Shown here one piece after another: positions 28,534-37,460 of a stretch of 64,000 nucleotides of DNA. Made by a program: the position numbers and the translations under genes. The notes beneath the pieces are model-generated. The model saw nothing but the letters and a program-made list of their open reading frames with translations. It did no database searches and was not told where the DNA came from. Positions within the stretch are counted from its first letter, which is position 1. Every line of letters begins with the position of its first letter. Origin of the DNA: an uncultured Pelagibacteraceae bacterium (GTDB taxonomy: Bacteria; Pseudomonadota; Alphaproteobacteria; Pelagibacterales; Pelagibacteraceae); assembly GCA_902590295.1 (NCBI GenBank), contig CACIWH010000001.1:45645-109644 (forward strand), given 5' to 3'.

Positions 28534-30474
28534 TTGAAAGTAGAACATAAACAATTAGCTAACGCAATTAGATTTTTGTCAATTGATGCGGTAGAAGCTG
28601 CGAATTCTGGTCATCCAGGAATGCCTATGGGCATGGCGGATGTCGTAACAGTTTTATTTAAGAACTTTTTAAAATTTAATCCAAAAAATCCAAATTGGAT
28701 TAACAGAGATAGGTTCATTTTATCAGCAGGACATGGATCTATGCTTTTATATTCTTTGCTTTATTTAACTGGGTATAAGAGTGTCTCTTTAGATGATATA
28801 AAAAATTTTAGGAAGCTAGATTCTATATGCGCTGGACATCCAGAATATCACCCAAACTCCGGTATTGAGACAACTACGGGTCCGCTTGGTCAAGGAATTT
28901 CAAATGCTGTGGGTTTTGCTTTAGCCGAAGAGATATTAAAAGGTAAAATTGGTAAAAAATTTATAGACCACAAAACTTATGTTTTAGCTGGAGATGGTTG
29001 TCTGATGGAAGGTATAAGTCATGAGGCTCTAAGTCTGGCAGGTCATTTAAAACTAAAAAATCTAATTTTATTGTTTGATAATAACTCTGTATCAATAGAT
29101 GGTCCTACTAACTTGGCAGTATCGGATAATACAAAAAAAAGATTTGAAAGTTATGGTTGGAATTATTTAGACATAAACGGACATAGCGAAAAACAAATTT
29201 TTATTGCATTAAAAAAAGCACAAAATTCAAAAAAGCCTATTGCTATATCATGTAAAACTACGATAGGTTTTGGCTCTCCTAATAAAGGTGGTAAATCGTC
29301 TTCTCACGGAAGTCCTCTAGGTAATGATGAAATTATGCTTGTAAGAAAAAAATTAAATTGGAAGTATATGCCTTTCGAAATTCCAGATAGAATATTAAAC
29401 GCATGGAGAGATATTGGAAATAAAGCATCTTTAGCGGCGGAAAAGTTAAATTCTAAAAACAATATAAAAAAGGAAAATTTAATCCCAGTTTCTATAAGTG
29501 AGGAAATTGAGGAATTTAAGAAAAGTTATACAGATACTTTGGAACCGATGGCGACAAGAAAATCTTCAGAAAAATTTCTTGAGATTGCATCAAAGTTGAC
29601 AAATCTTATTGGCGGATCTGCTGATCTAGCTGGTTCAAATAATACAAAAACTAAAAATCATAAAATTATTAAACCAGGAAAATTTGATGGAAATTACATT
29701 CATTATGGTGTTAGAGAACATGCCATGTGTGGAATAATGAATGGAATTTCTTTACACAGTAATCTAATTCCTTACGGAGGAACTTTTTTAATATTCAGCG
29801 ACTATTGCAAACCCTCAATTAGACTTTCAGCTATGATGGGACAAAAAGTGATCTTTGTTTTCACTCATGACTCTATCGGCCTTGGTGAGGATGGACCCAC
29901 ACACCAACCAATTGAACAACTGTCAGCACTTAGATCAATACCAAATTTGAATGTTTTTAGACCTGCAGATACAATAGAAACATTTGAGTGTTGGCAAATA
30001 GCTTTAGAAAATAAAAATACCCCAAGTGTTATTGCTTTAACCAGACAAAAGACTAATCCTATTAGAAAAGATCATCTAGTTATAAATCGGTGTTCTAAGG
30101 GGGCGTATGAAGTAATGAGGACTGGAAATAATTTGAACTTAATTTTAATTTCAACTGGTTCAGAAGTAGAACTTGCATGTAGAATTAGTCATAAATTGGC
30201 CACAGATAATATCTATTCAAAAGTTATATCAATGCCTTGCCATGAAATTTTTGACTCCCAGAGTAATAATTACAAATCTGAAATATTAACAAGTAATTTA
30301 TTAAAGGTTTCAATAGAGGCATCTGAGACGAACTATTGGAAAAAATATACTGGTGATAACGGATTAAATTTTGGAATTGACGAATTTGGAAAGAGCGCAC
30401 CATACAAAGATGTTTACGATCATTTTAAATTAAATGAGGAAAATATTATAAATAGAATTAAGGAAAGATTTTGA
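28534..30474 (+). CDS. tkt: Transketolase
   Basis: Thiamine-diphosphate enzyme of the non-oxidative pentose phosphate pathway, moving two-carbon units between sugar phosphates. It has 646 residues from a TTG start; no ATG lies near, and [19 protein letters not shown] is the normal transketolase beginning. [12 protein letters not shown] (26-37), [28 protein letters not shown], and the cofactor motif [15 protein letters not shown] leading to NNSVSIDG are all present. The second half shows [13 protein letters not shown] and [17 protein letters not shown]. It leads a plus-strand operon with gap, pgk, fba and thiE, and its stop overlaps the gap start by three bases. Confidence 0.97.
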   Translation: MKVEHKQLANAIRFLSIDAVEAANSGHPGMPMGMADVVTVLFKNFLKFNPKNPNWINRDRFILSAGHGSMLLYSLLYLTGYKSVSLDDIKNFRKLDSICAGHPEYHPNSGIETTTGPLGQGISNAVGFALAEEILKGKIGKKFIDHKTYVLAGDGCLMEGISHEALSLAGHLKLKNLILLFDNNSVSIDGPTNLAVSDNTKKRFESYGWNYLDINGHSEKQIFIALKKAQNSKKPIAISCKTTIGFGSPNKGGKSSSHGSPLGNDEIMLVRKKLNWKYMPFEIPDRILNAWRDIGNKASLAAEKLNSKNNIKKENLIPVSISEEIEEFKKSYTDTLEPMATRKSSEKFLEIASKLTNLIGGSADLAGSNNTKTKNHKIIKPGKFDGNYIHYGVREHAMCGIMNGISLHSNLIPYGGTFLIFSDYCKPSIRLSAMMGQKVIFVFTHDSIGLGEDGPTHQPIEQLSALRSIPNLNVFRPADTIETFECWQIALENKNTPSVIALTRQKTNPIRKDHLVINRCSKGAYEVMRTGNNLNLILISTGSEVELACRISHKLATDNIYSKVISMPCHEIFDSQSNNYKSEILTSNLLKVSIEASETNYWKKYTGDNGLNFGIDEFGKSAPYKDVYDHFKLNEENIINRIKERF

Positions 30475-31478
30475 AAGCTAAAATTGGAATTAACGGGCTA
30501 GGTAGAATTGGTAGAATGGTCCTTAGATCTATTTTTGAGGAAAAACATAAAGGTCTAAAGATTAATCATATTAATAATAGAGCAGATATTAGAACAGCCT
30601 GTGATCTTATAAAAAGAGACAGTGTGCATGGAAAATTTAGAGCAAAAATATCTGTCGAAAAAAATAAATTAATAATCAATGGAAATAAAATAACTTATTC
30701 GCAAGAAAATAATTTAAGCAGCATATCATGGAAGAAATATAAAGTTGATATAGTTCTCGAATGCACAGGTAAATTTAATTCAAAGGATAAATTAATTTCT
30801 CATATTAAAAATGGCGCTAAAAAAGTAATTGTCTCAGCACCGTGTAAAAATGCAGACAAAACGATAGTTTATGGAGTAAACCACACAAATATTTCAAAAC
30901 AAGATAAAATTATTTCTGCTGCCTCCTGTACAACTAATTGTTTAGCTCCAGTTGTTTATGTTTTAAATAAAAATTTTGAAATTGAAAAAGGTTTTATGAC
31001 AACTATACATTCTTATACAACAGATCAAAGAATGCTTGATAATTCTCATAAAGATCCTAGAAGAGCAAGATCTGCGTGTCAGTCTATAGTGCCAACCTCA
31101 ACCGGAGCTTCAAAAGCAATTGGTGAAATTATACCATCATTAAAAGGAAAACTAGAAGGTGTTGCCATGAGAGTGCCAACTCCCAATGTTTCATTAGTTG
31201 AACTGGTCTTTCAAACAAAAAAAGATTTAAGTATAGAAAAAATAAATTCGTCTTTTAATAAATTTAGCAAAAATAATAAAAATAAGGTTTTAAAGATAAC
31301 TCAAGAAAAGCTTGTTTCAGTAGATTTTAATCATGATCCCGCATCGTCAATTATTGATGCAAAATTAACAAATGTAGTTGGTAAAAACATGGGTAAAATT
31401 TCAGCATGGTATGATAACGAGTGGGGTTTTTCTAATAGAATGTGTGATATAGCTGAGTACCTTCGTAAGATATCTTGA
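30471..31478 (+). CDS. gap: Glyceraldehyde-3-phosphate dehydrogenase
   Basis: Interconverts glyceraldehyde 3-phosphate and 1,3-bisphosphoglycerate. The 335-residue protein starts at TTG inside the tkt stop region, behind [17 protein letters not shown] (7-15) is the nucleotide loop, Cys153 in SAASCTTNC is the nucleophile, His180 in [11 protein letters not shown] its partner, and [10 protein letters not shown] and WYDNEWGF are family motifs. Where NAD enzymes have Asn-Asp-Leu after the second strand (Asp binds the adenosine ribose), this one reads INNRAD: the Asp is Asn36 and the next residue Arg37. That could let it accept NADP. It sits between tkt and pgk and may work mainly in gluconeogenesis. 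Confidence 0.95.
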   Translation: MKAKIGINGLGRIGRMVLRSIFEEKHKGLKINHINNRADIRTACDLIKRDSVHGKFRAKISVEKNKLIINGNKITYSQENNLSSISWKKYKVDIVLECTGKFNSKDKLISHIKNGAKKVIVSAPCKNADKTIVYGVNHTNISKQDKIISAASCTTNCLAPVVYVLNKNFEIEKGFMTTIHSYTTDQRMLDNSHKDPRRARSACQSIVPTSTGASKAIGEIIPSLKGKLEGVAMRVPTPNVSLVELVFQTKKDLSIEKINSSFNKFSKNNKNKVLKITQEKLVSVDFNHDPASSIIDAKLTNVVGKNMGKISAWYDNEWGFSNRMCDIAEYLRKIS

Positions 31479-32656
31479 TGAAGTATATTAAAGATCACGA
31501 AAATCTTGATCAAAAAAACGTTTTGTTAAGATTAGATTTAAATGTTCCTTTAAAAGATGGTATAATCACTGACCAAACAAGAATTGATAAAATTTTACCA
31601 ATAATTAATTTTTTACTTAATAAAAATTCACGAATTATAGTGGTTTCTCATGTAGGGCGTCCCAAAGGTGAGAAAAATAGCGATCTATCTATGAAACCAA
31701 TTTGTGAATATTTAGAAAAAAAAATTAATAAAAAAATTAAACTTATCAGTGATGATATTTTTAAATTAGAAAAAGAGGACTTGTTTGTAGAAAAATTTAA
31801 TGAGATTGTATGCTTGGAAAATATTAGATTCAACGAGGAGGAGGAAAAAAATGATGCTACTTTTGCTAAGCAATTAGCGAGTTTGGCAGATTTATTTGTA
31901 AATGATGCATTTTCTTGTTCTCATAGAGCCCACACATCTGTAAGTAAAATCACAGAGTTTTTGCCCTCATTTGCTGGGCTTCAATTAGAGGCAGAATTGA
32001 CTGCTTTAAAAAAAGTTACAACTGAGATTAAAAAACCAATTACTTGTATTATCGGGGGTTCTAAAATTTCCTCAAAAATTGGAATAATTAAAAATTTAAT
32101 TCCTAAATTTAACAATATTATTATCGTTGGGGGTATGGCAAATAATATTCTTGATTATAAAGGAAATCAAATAGGAAAATCAGTTAAAGAAGAAAATTGT
32201 GAAAAAATAATTGAAGAGATATTTGAAACTTCAAAACAACATTCTTGCTCAATTACTTACCCTATAGATGTTTTGGTTGGAAAAAATCTAAATAGTGTAT
32301 CTAAGGCTAAGGAGCTAAATGAAATAGATAGAGATGATTTAATTTTAGATATAGGACCAAAAACAATCAATGCAATTAAAAAAGTAATTGAAAATAGTGA
32401 AACGGTTTTATGGAACGGGCCAGCGGGATATTTCGAAAATCCTAAATTTGCAAATGGTAGTTACGAGATTGCAAAAGCAATAATTAAAAAAAATAAAAAG
32501 AAATCAATTTACTCAGTTGTAGGCGGAGGGGATACAATAGCATTAATCAATGAAATTAAGGCAATTAAAGATTTTAATTTTGTTTCAACTGCTGGTGGTG
32601 CATTTTTAGAATATCTTGAAGGTAAAGATCTACCTGGTATAAAAGCTTTAAGTTAA
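31478..32656 (+). CDS. pgk: Phosphoglycerate kinase
   Basis: Transfers phosphate between 1,3-bisphosphoglycerate and ADP. I take the ATG at 31478, which overlaps the gap stop by one base (TGATG); an in-frame TTG just before it would add one residue. The protein is 392 residues. Motifs include LLRLDLNVPLKDG (about 16-28), the substrate-binding SHVGRPKGEKN (about 57-67), FVNDAFSCSHRAHTS, GGSKISSKIG, VLWNGPAGYFE and, at the C-terminus, VGGGDTIALI with STAGGAFLEYLEGK. It lies between gap and fba in a lower-glycolysis block that probably runs toward sugar synthesis. Confidence 0.96.
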   Translation: MKYIKDHENLDQKNVLLRLDLNVPLKDGIITDQTRIDKILPIINFLLNKNSRIIVVSHVGRPKGEKNSDLSMKPICEYLEKKINKKIKLISDDIFKLEKEDLFVEKFNEIVCLENIRFNEEEEKNDATFAKQLASLADLFVNDAFSCSHRAHTSVSKITEFLPSFAGLQLEAELTALKKVTTEIKKPITCIIGGSKISSKIGIIKNLIPKFNNIIIVGGMANNILDYKGNQIGKSVKEENCEKIIEEIFETSKQHSCSITYPIDVLVGKNLNSVSKAKELNEIDRDDLILDIGPKTINAIKKVIENSETVLWNGPAGYFENPKFANGSYEIAKAIIKKNKKKSIYSVVGGGDTIALINEIKAIKDFNFVSTAGGAFLEYLEGKDLPGIKALS

Positions 32657-32657
32657 C

Positions 32658-33665
32658 ATGTCTGAACTAAATAACATTGCACTTAAGATTTTAAAAAATG
32701 GTAGAGGTATATTGGCTGCCGATGAAAGCACTGGAACAATGACAAAAAGATTAGATAGTGTTAATGTGCCATCAACTCCAGAAAATAGATTATTATTCAG
32801 AGAGGCATTATTCAGCGCATCAAGTATGACTGAATGCATAGGTGGAGTGATCCTGTATGATGAAACAATAAAACAACGAACTTCTAAAAAGAATATGATA
32901 CCGGAATTAATTTCAAAGATGGGTTCTGCTGCAGGAATAAAAGTCGATACTGGTGCTAAGGTTTTAGCGGGATCGCCGGAGGAAAAGATTACTGAAGGAT
33001 TAGATGGATTAAGAGAAAGATTGAAAGAGTATTATAAACTTGGTGCAAAATTTACAAAATGGAGAGGAGTTTATAATATATCTAAAACTTATCCTAGCAA
33101 ACTTTCTATTCAGTCAAATGCTCATGCACTAGCAAGATATTCTGCTTTAGTTCAAGAGTGCAATATGGTTCCGATAGTGGAGCCAGAAGTGTTAATGGAT
33201 GGCGATCATTCAGCGAAAGATTGTTTTTTAAAAACTTCGGAAGTAATCAAAAAATGTTTTGAGGAACTAATTGTACACAAAGTAGACTTGAAAGGTATCA
33301 TACTTAAACCTAATATGATTTTAGCTGGTAATAAATCTAAAGAAAAAATTCTTAATGAGGAAGTTGCAAAACTAACTTTAGAATGTTTAAAAAACTCTGT
33401 TCCTTCGGATGTTCCTGGGATTGCATTTTTATCTGGGGGTCAATCAGAAATAGAAGCGACTGAAAATTTAGATTTAATAAATAAATATAATGATACAAGT
33501 TTTATTATGAGTTTTTCTTACGGTCGAGCTCTTCAGCAAAGTGCCCTAAAATTTTGGTCAAAAGATATACAAAATATAGAAGGTACACAAAGGATTTTTA
33601 ACCATAGAGCTAGAATGAACACGCTGGCGGCTAAAGGGAAATGGTCTAAAGATCTTGAAAATTAA
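32658..33665 (+). CDS. Fructose-bisphosphate aldolase, class I
   Basis: Schiff-base aldolase that cleaves or forms fructose 1,6-bisphosphate without a metal. The 335 residues follow the eukaryote-type class I pattern: GILAADESTGTM with Asp22, GIKVDTG with Lys95, FTKWRGVY with Lys134, VEPEVLMDG with Glu175 and Glu177, and the Schiff-base Lys217 in GIILKPNMILAG. Many bacteria, including other alphaproteobacteria, use a zinc-dependent class II enzyme here. The gene begins one base after pgk and its end overlaps thiE by 11 bases. The C-terminus is shorter than in animal aldolases, which end in a catalytic tyrosine. Confidence 0.94.
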   Translation: MSELNNIALKILKNGRGILAADESTGTMTKRLDSVNVPSTPENRLLFREALFSASSMTECIGGVILYDETIKQRTSKKNMIPELISKMGSAAGIKVDTGAKVLAGSPEEKITEGLDGLRERLKEYYKLGAKFTKWRGVYNISKTYPSKLSIQSNAHALARYSALVQECNMVPIVEPEVLMDGDHSAKDCFLKTSEVIKKCFEELIVHKVDLKGIILKPNMILAGNKSKEKILNEEVAKLTLECLKNSVPSDVPGIAFLSGGQSEIEATENLDLINKYNDTSFIMSFSYGRALQQSALKFWSKDIQNIEGTQRIFNHRARMNTLAAKGKWSKDLEN

Positions 33666-34269
33666 TAAAAAAAAATTTATTTATCTAATTTCGCCTTTAA
33701 AAGTTAATAAAAATTTTTATGTCAATTTAATTAGAGTATTTAAAGAAAATAAAGTTAGTTTTTTTCAGCTTAGATTAAAAGACAAAAATTTCAAAAAAAA
33801 ATTTATCATTGGGAAAAAAATTAAAAAAATCTGTAAAACATTTAATGTTAAGTTTATTATTAATGATGATGTTTTTTTAGCAAAAAAATTAAATGCTGAT
33901 GGTTGTCATTTGGGCCAAAATGATATGAATATTTTAGATGCAAGAAATTTATTAGGAAATAAAATAATAGGAATTACATGCCATAATTCAATTAGGTTAG
34001 CTAAAGTCGCTATTAAAAATAAAGCTGACTATTTAGCTTTTGGTGCGTTTAATTTGTCGAAAACTAAAAAAATAAAATATAAAGCAGGAGTTGACATATT
34101 AAAAAAAGCTAGAAAGATTACAAAAATTCCAATTGTTGCTATCGGAGGTATTAACTCTAATAATTATCATAAACTACTATTGAATAAGGCTAACTTTTTA
34201 GCTATTTCAGGCTACATTTGGAAAAATAAAAAAATAAAACCCCTAGAGGCTATGAGGAAATTTAAATGA
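33655..34269 (+). CDS. thiE: Thiamine-phosphate synthase
   Basis: Couples HMP diphosphate with hydroxyethylthiazole phosphate to give thiamine phosphate. The 204 residues form a TIM barrel with FFQLRLKDK (about 36-44), FIINDDVFLAKKLNADGCHLGQND (the pyrophosphate-Mg region, about 67-90), ITCHNS, YLAFGAFNLSKTK and VAIGGINSNNY. The start is a TTG 11 bases inside the aldolase gene; no nearby ATG is in frame. Sequence is more divergent and Lys-rich than typical ThiE, so substrate identity is by family. It shares a transcript with transketolase, a thiamine-diphosphate enzyme, and overlaps efp by 4 bases. No riboswitch precedes it. Confidence 0.83.
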   Translation: MKINKKKFIYLISPLKVNKNFYVNLIRVFKENKVSFFQLRLKDKNFKKKFIIGKKIKKICKTFNVKFIINDDVFLAKKLNADGCHLGQNDMNILDARNLLGNKIIGITCHNSIRLAKVAIKNKADYLAFGAFNLSKTKKIKYKAGVDILKKARKITKIPIVAIGGINSNNYHKLLLNKANFLAISGYIWKNKKIKPLEAMRKFK

Positions 34270-34826
34270 AAATTAATGCAGGCGAGATTAGAGTTGGAAT
34301 GCTTCTGGAGCATAAGAATGATTTATGGCAAGTGCTAAAAACCCAACATGTAAAGCCCGGAAAAGGAGGAGCATTTGCACAGGTGGAGATGAAGAGTATT
34401 AACAAAAATACAAAATTGAATGAAAGATTTAGATCAAGTGAAACTGTTGAAAAAGCTATATTAGAAGAAACCAAATATAATTATCTATACGACGATGAAA
34501 AAAATTATTTTTTTATAGAACCTAAAACTTTTGAACAAGTTGAAATAAAAAAAGATATAGTTGGAGAAAAAGGAAAATTGCTTATTGAAAACTTAGAAGT
34601 TTCAATTAATTTCCACAATAATACTGCTATATCAGTTGAATTACCAAAACAAATAACTTGTAAGATTAAAAATACAGATGTAGCATTAAAAGGCCAGACT
34701 GTCTCTTCATCTTATAAGCCCGCCACTCTAGAAAATGGACTTGATATTCAAGTCCCCCCTTTTATTGAGACAGGTGACAAAATTATTTTAGATAGTAGAA
34801 CTTTAGAATATTTAAAAAAAGTATAA
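34266..34826 (+). CDS. efp: Translation elongation factor P
   Basis: Relieves ribosome stalling at polyproline. The 186 residues contain three OB-like domains. In domain I the tip loop is KPGKGGAF with Lys33 at the position that is beta-lysylated in E. coli (Lys34). EPKTFEQVEI lies in domain II and VALKGQTVSSSYKPATLENGL near 136-156 with VPPFIETGDKI in domain III are family signatures. Lysine at the tip implies an EpmAB-type modification, whose genes are not seen here. It overlaps thiE by 4 bases (ATGA) and precedes suhB by 3 bases. Confidence 0.96.
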   Translation: MKINAGEIRVGMLLEHKNDLWQVLKTQHVKPGKGGAFAQVEMKSINKNTKLNERFRSSETVEKAILEETKYNYLYDDEKNYFFIEPKTFEQVEIKKDIVGEKGKLLIENLEVSINFHNNTAISVELPKQITCKIKNTDVALKGQTVSSSYKPATLENGLDIQVPPFIETGDKIILDSRTLEYLKKV

Positions 34827-34829
34827 TTT

Positions 34830-35570
34830 ATGAATTCTATATCAGCTAATTTAAATTTAATGATTAAAGCATCTGAAAAGGCATCTAAAATTTTAATCAG
34901 AGATTTCGGTGAAGTAGAAAAATTACAAGTTTCCTTAAAAGGTCCAAACAATTTTGTTACAAATGCAGACAGAAAAGTAGAGGAAATTATTATAAAAGAA
35001 CTTAGTAAATCAAAAAAAAACTTTTCATTTCTTACAGAGGAAAGTGGTTTTGTTAAAAACAAAGATGAAGATAATTTTTGGATAATCGACCCTATTGATG
35101 GGACTACAAATTTTTTAAATGGAGTCCCACATTTTTGTATTTCGATTGCACTTTTAATAGACAACGAAATTATCGCAGGGGTTATTTATGACCCCATTAA
35201 AGATGAACTTTTTTATGCTGAAAAAAAAGGTGGTTCATACTTAAATAACAAAAGTATAAGAGTTTCAAAAAAAAGTGAGATACATAGTTGTCTGTATGGT
35301 GTAAATTTTAGAAAAAATCTTCCTGAAAATTTTATTATAAGAAATACTGGTAGTGCTGCACTAGATTTAGCTTATGTATCATCGGGTAGGTTCGATGGTT
35401 GCTTACAAAAGAACGTAAATCTATGGGATATAGCGGCAGGAACTATATTAATAAATGAAGCAGGTGGAGTAGTTGACAATTTTGATTTAAAAAAATTTGG
35501 TAAAATTAGCATTAAAGCATCTAACGAGAAAATAAGTAGTGATTTAAACAAAAAAATTAATATCTTTTAA
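34830..35570 (+). CDS. suhB: Inositol monophosphatase family protein
   Basis: Mg2+-dependent sugar or inositol phosphatase of the SuhB family; SuhB also has an RNA-polymerase role in rRNA synthesis in E. coli. The 246 residues have the metal motifs: TEESGF near 70, [19 protein letters not shown] near 86-104, and [16 protein letters not shown] near 197-212. The alphaproteobacterial efp-suhB pairing is common. Substrate is not determinable; myo-inositol-1-phosphate, fructose bisphosphate or histidinol phosphate are all possible in the superfamily. It is translated directly after efp. Confidence 0.86.
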   Translation: MNSISANLNLMIKASEKASKILIRDFGEVEKLQVSLKGPNNFVTNADRKVEEIIIKELSKSKKNFSFLTEESGFVKNKDEDNFWIIDPIDGTTNFLNGVPHFCISIALLIDNEIIAGVIYDPIKDELFYAEKKGGSYLNNKSIRVSKKSEIHSCLYGVNFRKNLPENFIIRNTGSAALDLAYVSSGRFDGCLQKNVNLWDIAAGTILINEAGGVVDNFDLKKFGKISIKASNEKISSDLNKKINIF

Positions 35571-35604
35571 TTGTTTTATAATTTTCTTTTGCTATAAATT
35601 CGCT

Positions 35605-35835
35605 ATGAAAAAAAATATTCATCCAGACTATCATAAAATTAAAGTTGAAATGACTGATGGCACTCAATTTGAAACTCGATCTACTTGGGGCAATGAGGGT
35701 GAGGTGCTTAAACTTGAAATTGATCCAAAATCACATTCTGCTTGGACAGGTGGAAAACAGAAAATATTAGATAAAGGTAGAGTAAGTAAATTTAATAAAA
35801 AATTTCAAAACTTCAAATCAGATATAAAGAAATAA
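35605..35835 (+). CDS. rpmE: 50S ribosomal protein L31 (zinc-free type)
   Basis: A 76-residue ribosomal protein of the large subunit that bridges to the small subunit. It starts [19 protein letters not shown] and ends with the typical [10 protein letters not shown]. The CxxC pairs found in the zinc-binding form of L31 are missing; it has no cysteine at all, so it belongs to the C-minus class that needs no zinc. It lies 34 bases after suhB and 8 before trcR. The suhB-rpmE region follows the alphaproteobacterial pattern. Confidence 0.94.
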   Translation: MKKNIHPDYHKIKVEMTDGTQFETRSTWGNEGEVLKLEIDPKSHSAWTGGKQKILDKGRVSKFNKKFQNFKSDIKK

Positions 35836-35843
35836 ATTTAATT

Positions 35844-36425
35844 ATGACTATGACACCTCTAATGCCAATGGCTACAGCAGTGTGGCTTGTTGAAAATACG
35901 ACTTTAACATTTAAACAAATAGCTAATTTTTGCAATCTGCATGAAATAGAAATTCAAGGGATTGCTGATGGGGAAGTGGCTAAAGGCATTAAACCATATA
36001 ATCCTATAACCTCTGGACAGTTAACAAGAGAGGAAATTGATTTATCTAGTAAAGACCAGAATAGACCACTTAATATCACTAACTTTGACATAGATATTAG
36101 AGAAAGTGAAAAAAAATTAAAAAAATATGTTCCCTTATCTAAAAGACAAGATAAACCAGATTCAGTGCTATGGTTAATTAAAAACCATCCTCAGTTAAAA
36201 GACTCTCAAATAGCGAAATTAGTGGGTATTACAAAAAACTCTGTGGTAGCGATTAGAAATAAAAGTTACTGGAATTATAATAATCTAAATTCCAAAGATC
36301 CTGTCGCTATAAATTTGTTTTCACAGAAAGATCTAACTGATGCTTTGGAAAAGGCAGAAAGACGTATAAAGAGAGAAAAAAAACTTAAAGAAAAAGCCCA
36401 AAAACAAAATCTTTCATCAATATAA
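35844..36425 (+). CDS. trcR: Cell-cycle transcriptional regulator TrcR (DUF1013)
   Basis: DNA-binding protein of a family (DUF1013) confined, as far as I know, to alphaproteobacteria and named TrcR from Caulobacter, where it takes part in cell-cycle gene expression. The 193 residues begin MTMTPLMPMATAVWLVENTTLTF. Two helix-turn-helix-like parts are visible: LTFKQIANFCNLHEIEIQGI (about 20-39) and the SVLWLIKNHPQLKDSQIAKLVGITKNSV region (about 106-133). A charged tail ends the protein. Its presence is a useful class marker. In many genomes the gene stands near rpmE, as here. Confidence 0.85.
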   Translation: MTMTPLMPMATAVWLVENTTLTFKQIANFCNLHEIEIQGIADGEVAKGIKPYNPITSGQLTREEIDLSSKDQNRPLNITNFDIDIRESEKKLKKYVPLSKRQDKPDSVLWLIKNHPQLKDSQIAKLVGITKNSVVAIRNKSYWNYNNLNSKDPVAINLFSQKDLTDALEKAERRIKREKKLKEKAQKQNLSSI

Positions 36426-36472
36426 AAAAATAATAGACATAATTTTCTTTAGGTGTTAATTACTACCCTTTT

Positions 36473-36679
36473 TTGGAGGATGTTATTAAAATAGACGTTA
36501 AAGATAATAATGTAGAGCAAGCTTTGAGAGTTTTAAAAAGAAAACTACAAAGAGATGGGTTTTTTAAAATTGTAAAACTAAAATCTAATTATGAAAAACC
36601 ATCAGAGAAAAAGAAAAGAATACTTCAAGAAAACATAAAAAGAGTAAAAAAACTTAATAAGTTAAAAAATAGAATATAA
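36473..36679 (+). CDS. rpsU: 30S ribosomal protein S21 (start uncertain)
   Basis: Small basic protein of the 30S platform, close to the anti-Shine-Dalgarno end of 16S rRNA. KDNNVEQALRVLKRKLQRDGFF and YEKPSEKKKR are S21 motifs. The longest frame begins at TTG (36473, 68 residues), but a strong GGAGG (36475-36479) lies inside its first codons, so that start would have no ribosome site. Alphaproteobacterial S21 normally has six or seven residues before DNNV. This fits an initiation at ATT (36485, 5 bases after GGAGG) or GTT (36482). No ATG or GTG is in frame. It ends 3 bases before an initiator tRNA. Confidence 0.85.
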   Translation: MEDVIKIDVKDNNVEQALRVLKRKLQRDGFFKIVKLKSNYEKPSEKKKRILQENIKRVKKLNKLKNRI

Positions 36680-36682
36680 TAT

Positions 36683-36759
<77 letters not shown>

Positions 36760-36763
36760 ATTA

Positions 36764-37459
36764 TCAAATTTTAAATCTTGATTTTCTGCTATCTTGTAAA
36801 AAAGTTTTTACAGTTTCTGTTGTTAATCTTTTGAAAGATTTTCCAAATTTCTCTATTTTTTTAATAATACTTGGAGGTATTGTTATAATATGGCATCCAA
36901 GTTCTGATGCGTGTAAATAATTGTATGGTTCTCTAACACTTGCCCAGAGTATTTTTACATTTTTATATTTTTTTGCGATTTTAATACTCTTTTTTATCTC
37001 AGGTATTGGATCCTTTCCAGCATCTCCGGCCCTACCGACAAATATTGAAATTATAACTTTTGATTTTTTTTTTATTTTGCTTAAAATTTTAGCAGTTTGT
37101 TTGTGTGTGTATACAGCTGTTATATTCATTTTAATATTATCTTCGCTTAATTTGTTTATAACTTTTCCCATAAATATCCCTTTTGAGTTTTCTACTGGTA
37201 TTTTTACATATACGTTTTTACCCCAGGATTTAATTTTTAAAGCTTGATTTAAAATATTCCTATAATCGTCTGCAAAGACTTCAAATGAGATGGGTTTGTT
37301 TTTACATACTTTTAAAATTTCTTTTGAGTAAAGTTCATAATTTTTAGCGCCAGCTTTCCTCATTAAGCTTGGATTGGTAGTAAAGCCTTTTATAATTTTT
37401 TTTTTAGAATATTCTTTTATAGTTTTTAAGTCAGCTATATCACAATAAATTTGAGTCAC
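36764..37459 (-). CDS. Transaldolase / fructose-6-phosphate aldolase family protein
   Basis: Small (231-residue) member of the TalC/Fsa group of class I aldolases. The Schiff-base lysine fits Lys86 in NVYVKIPVENSKG. KGFTTNPSLMRKAG (24-37), NITAVYTHKQT and ISIFVGRAGDAGKDP are typical. Proteins of this size act as transaldolase in many bacteria, completing the pentose pathway with transketolase at 28534-30474, but fructose-6-phosphate aldolase activity cannot be excluded by eye. It follows pntB by a single base and is the last gene in the 5S-rpmJ-pnt run. Confidence 0.87.
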   Translation of the reverse strand: MTQIYCDIADLKTIKEYSKKKIIKGFTTNPSLMRKAGAKNYELYSKEILKVCKNKPISFEVFADDYRNILNQALKIKSWGKNVYVKIPVENSKGIFMGKVINKLSEDNIKMNITAVYTHKQTAKILSKIKKKSKVIISIFVGRAGDAGKDPIPEIKKSIKIAKKYKNVKILWASVREPYNYLHASELGCHIITIPPSIIKKIEKFGKSFKRLTTETVKTFLQDSRKSRFKI

Positions 37460-37460
37460 T

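Noticed and set aside
33600..33660. A thiamine riboswitch ahead of thiE.
   Set aside because: thiE starts inside fba, and no TPP aptamer elements could be found in this coding sequence.
36426..36472. Structured leader ahead of rpsU that might act as an S21-binding site.
   Set aside because: The 47-base gap has only short imperfect pairing (around AGGTG and TACC), too weak to claim a structure.
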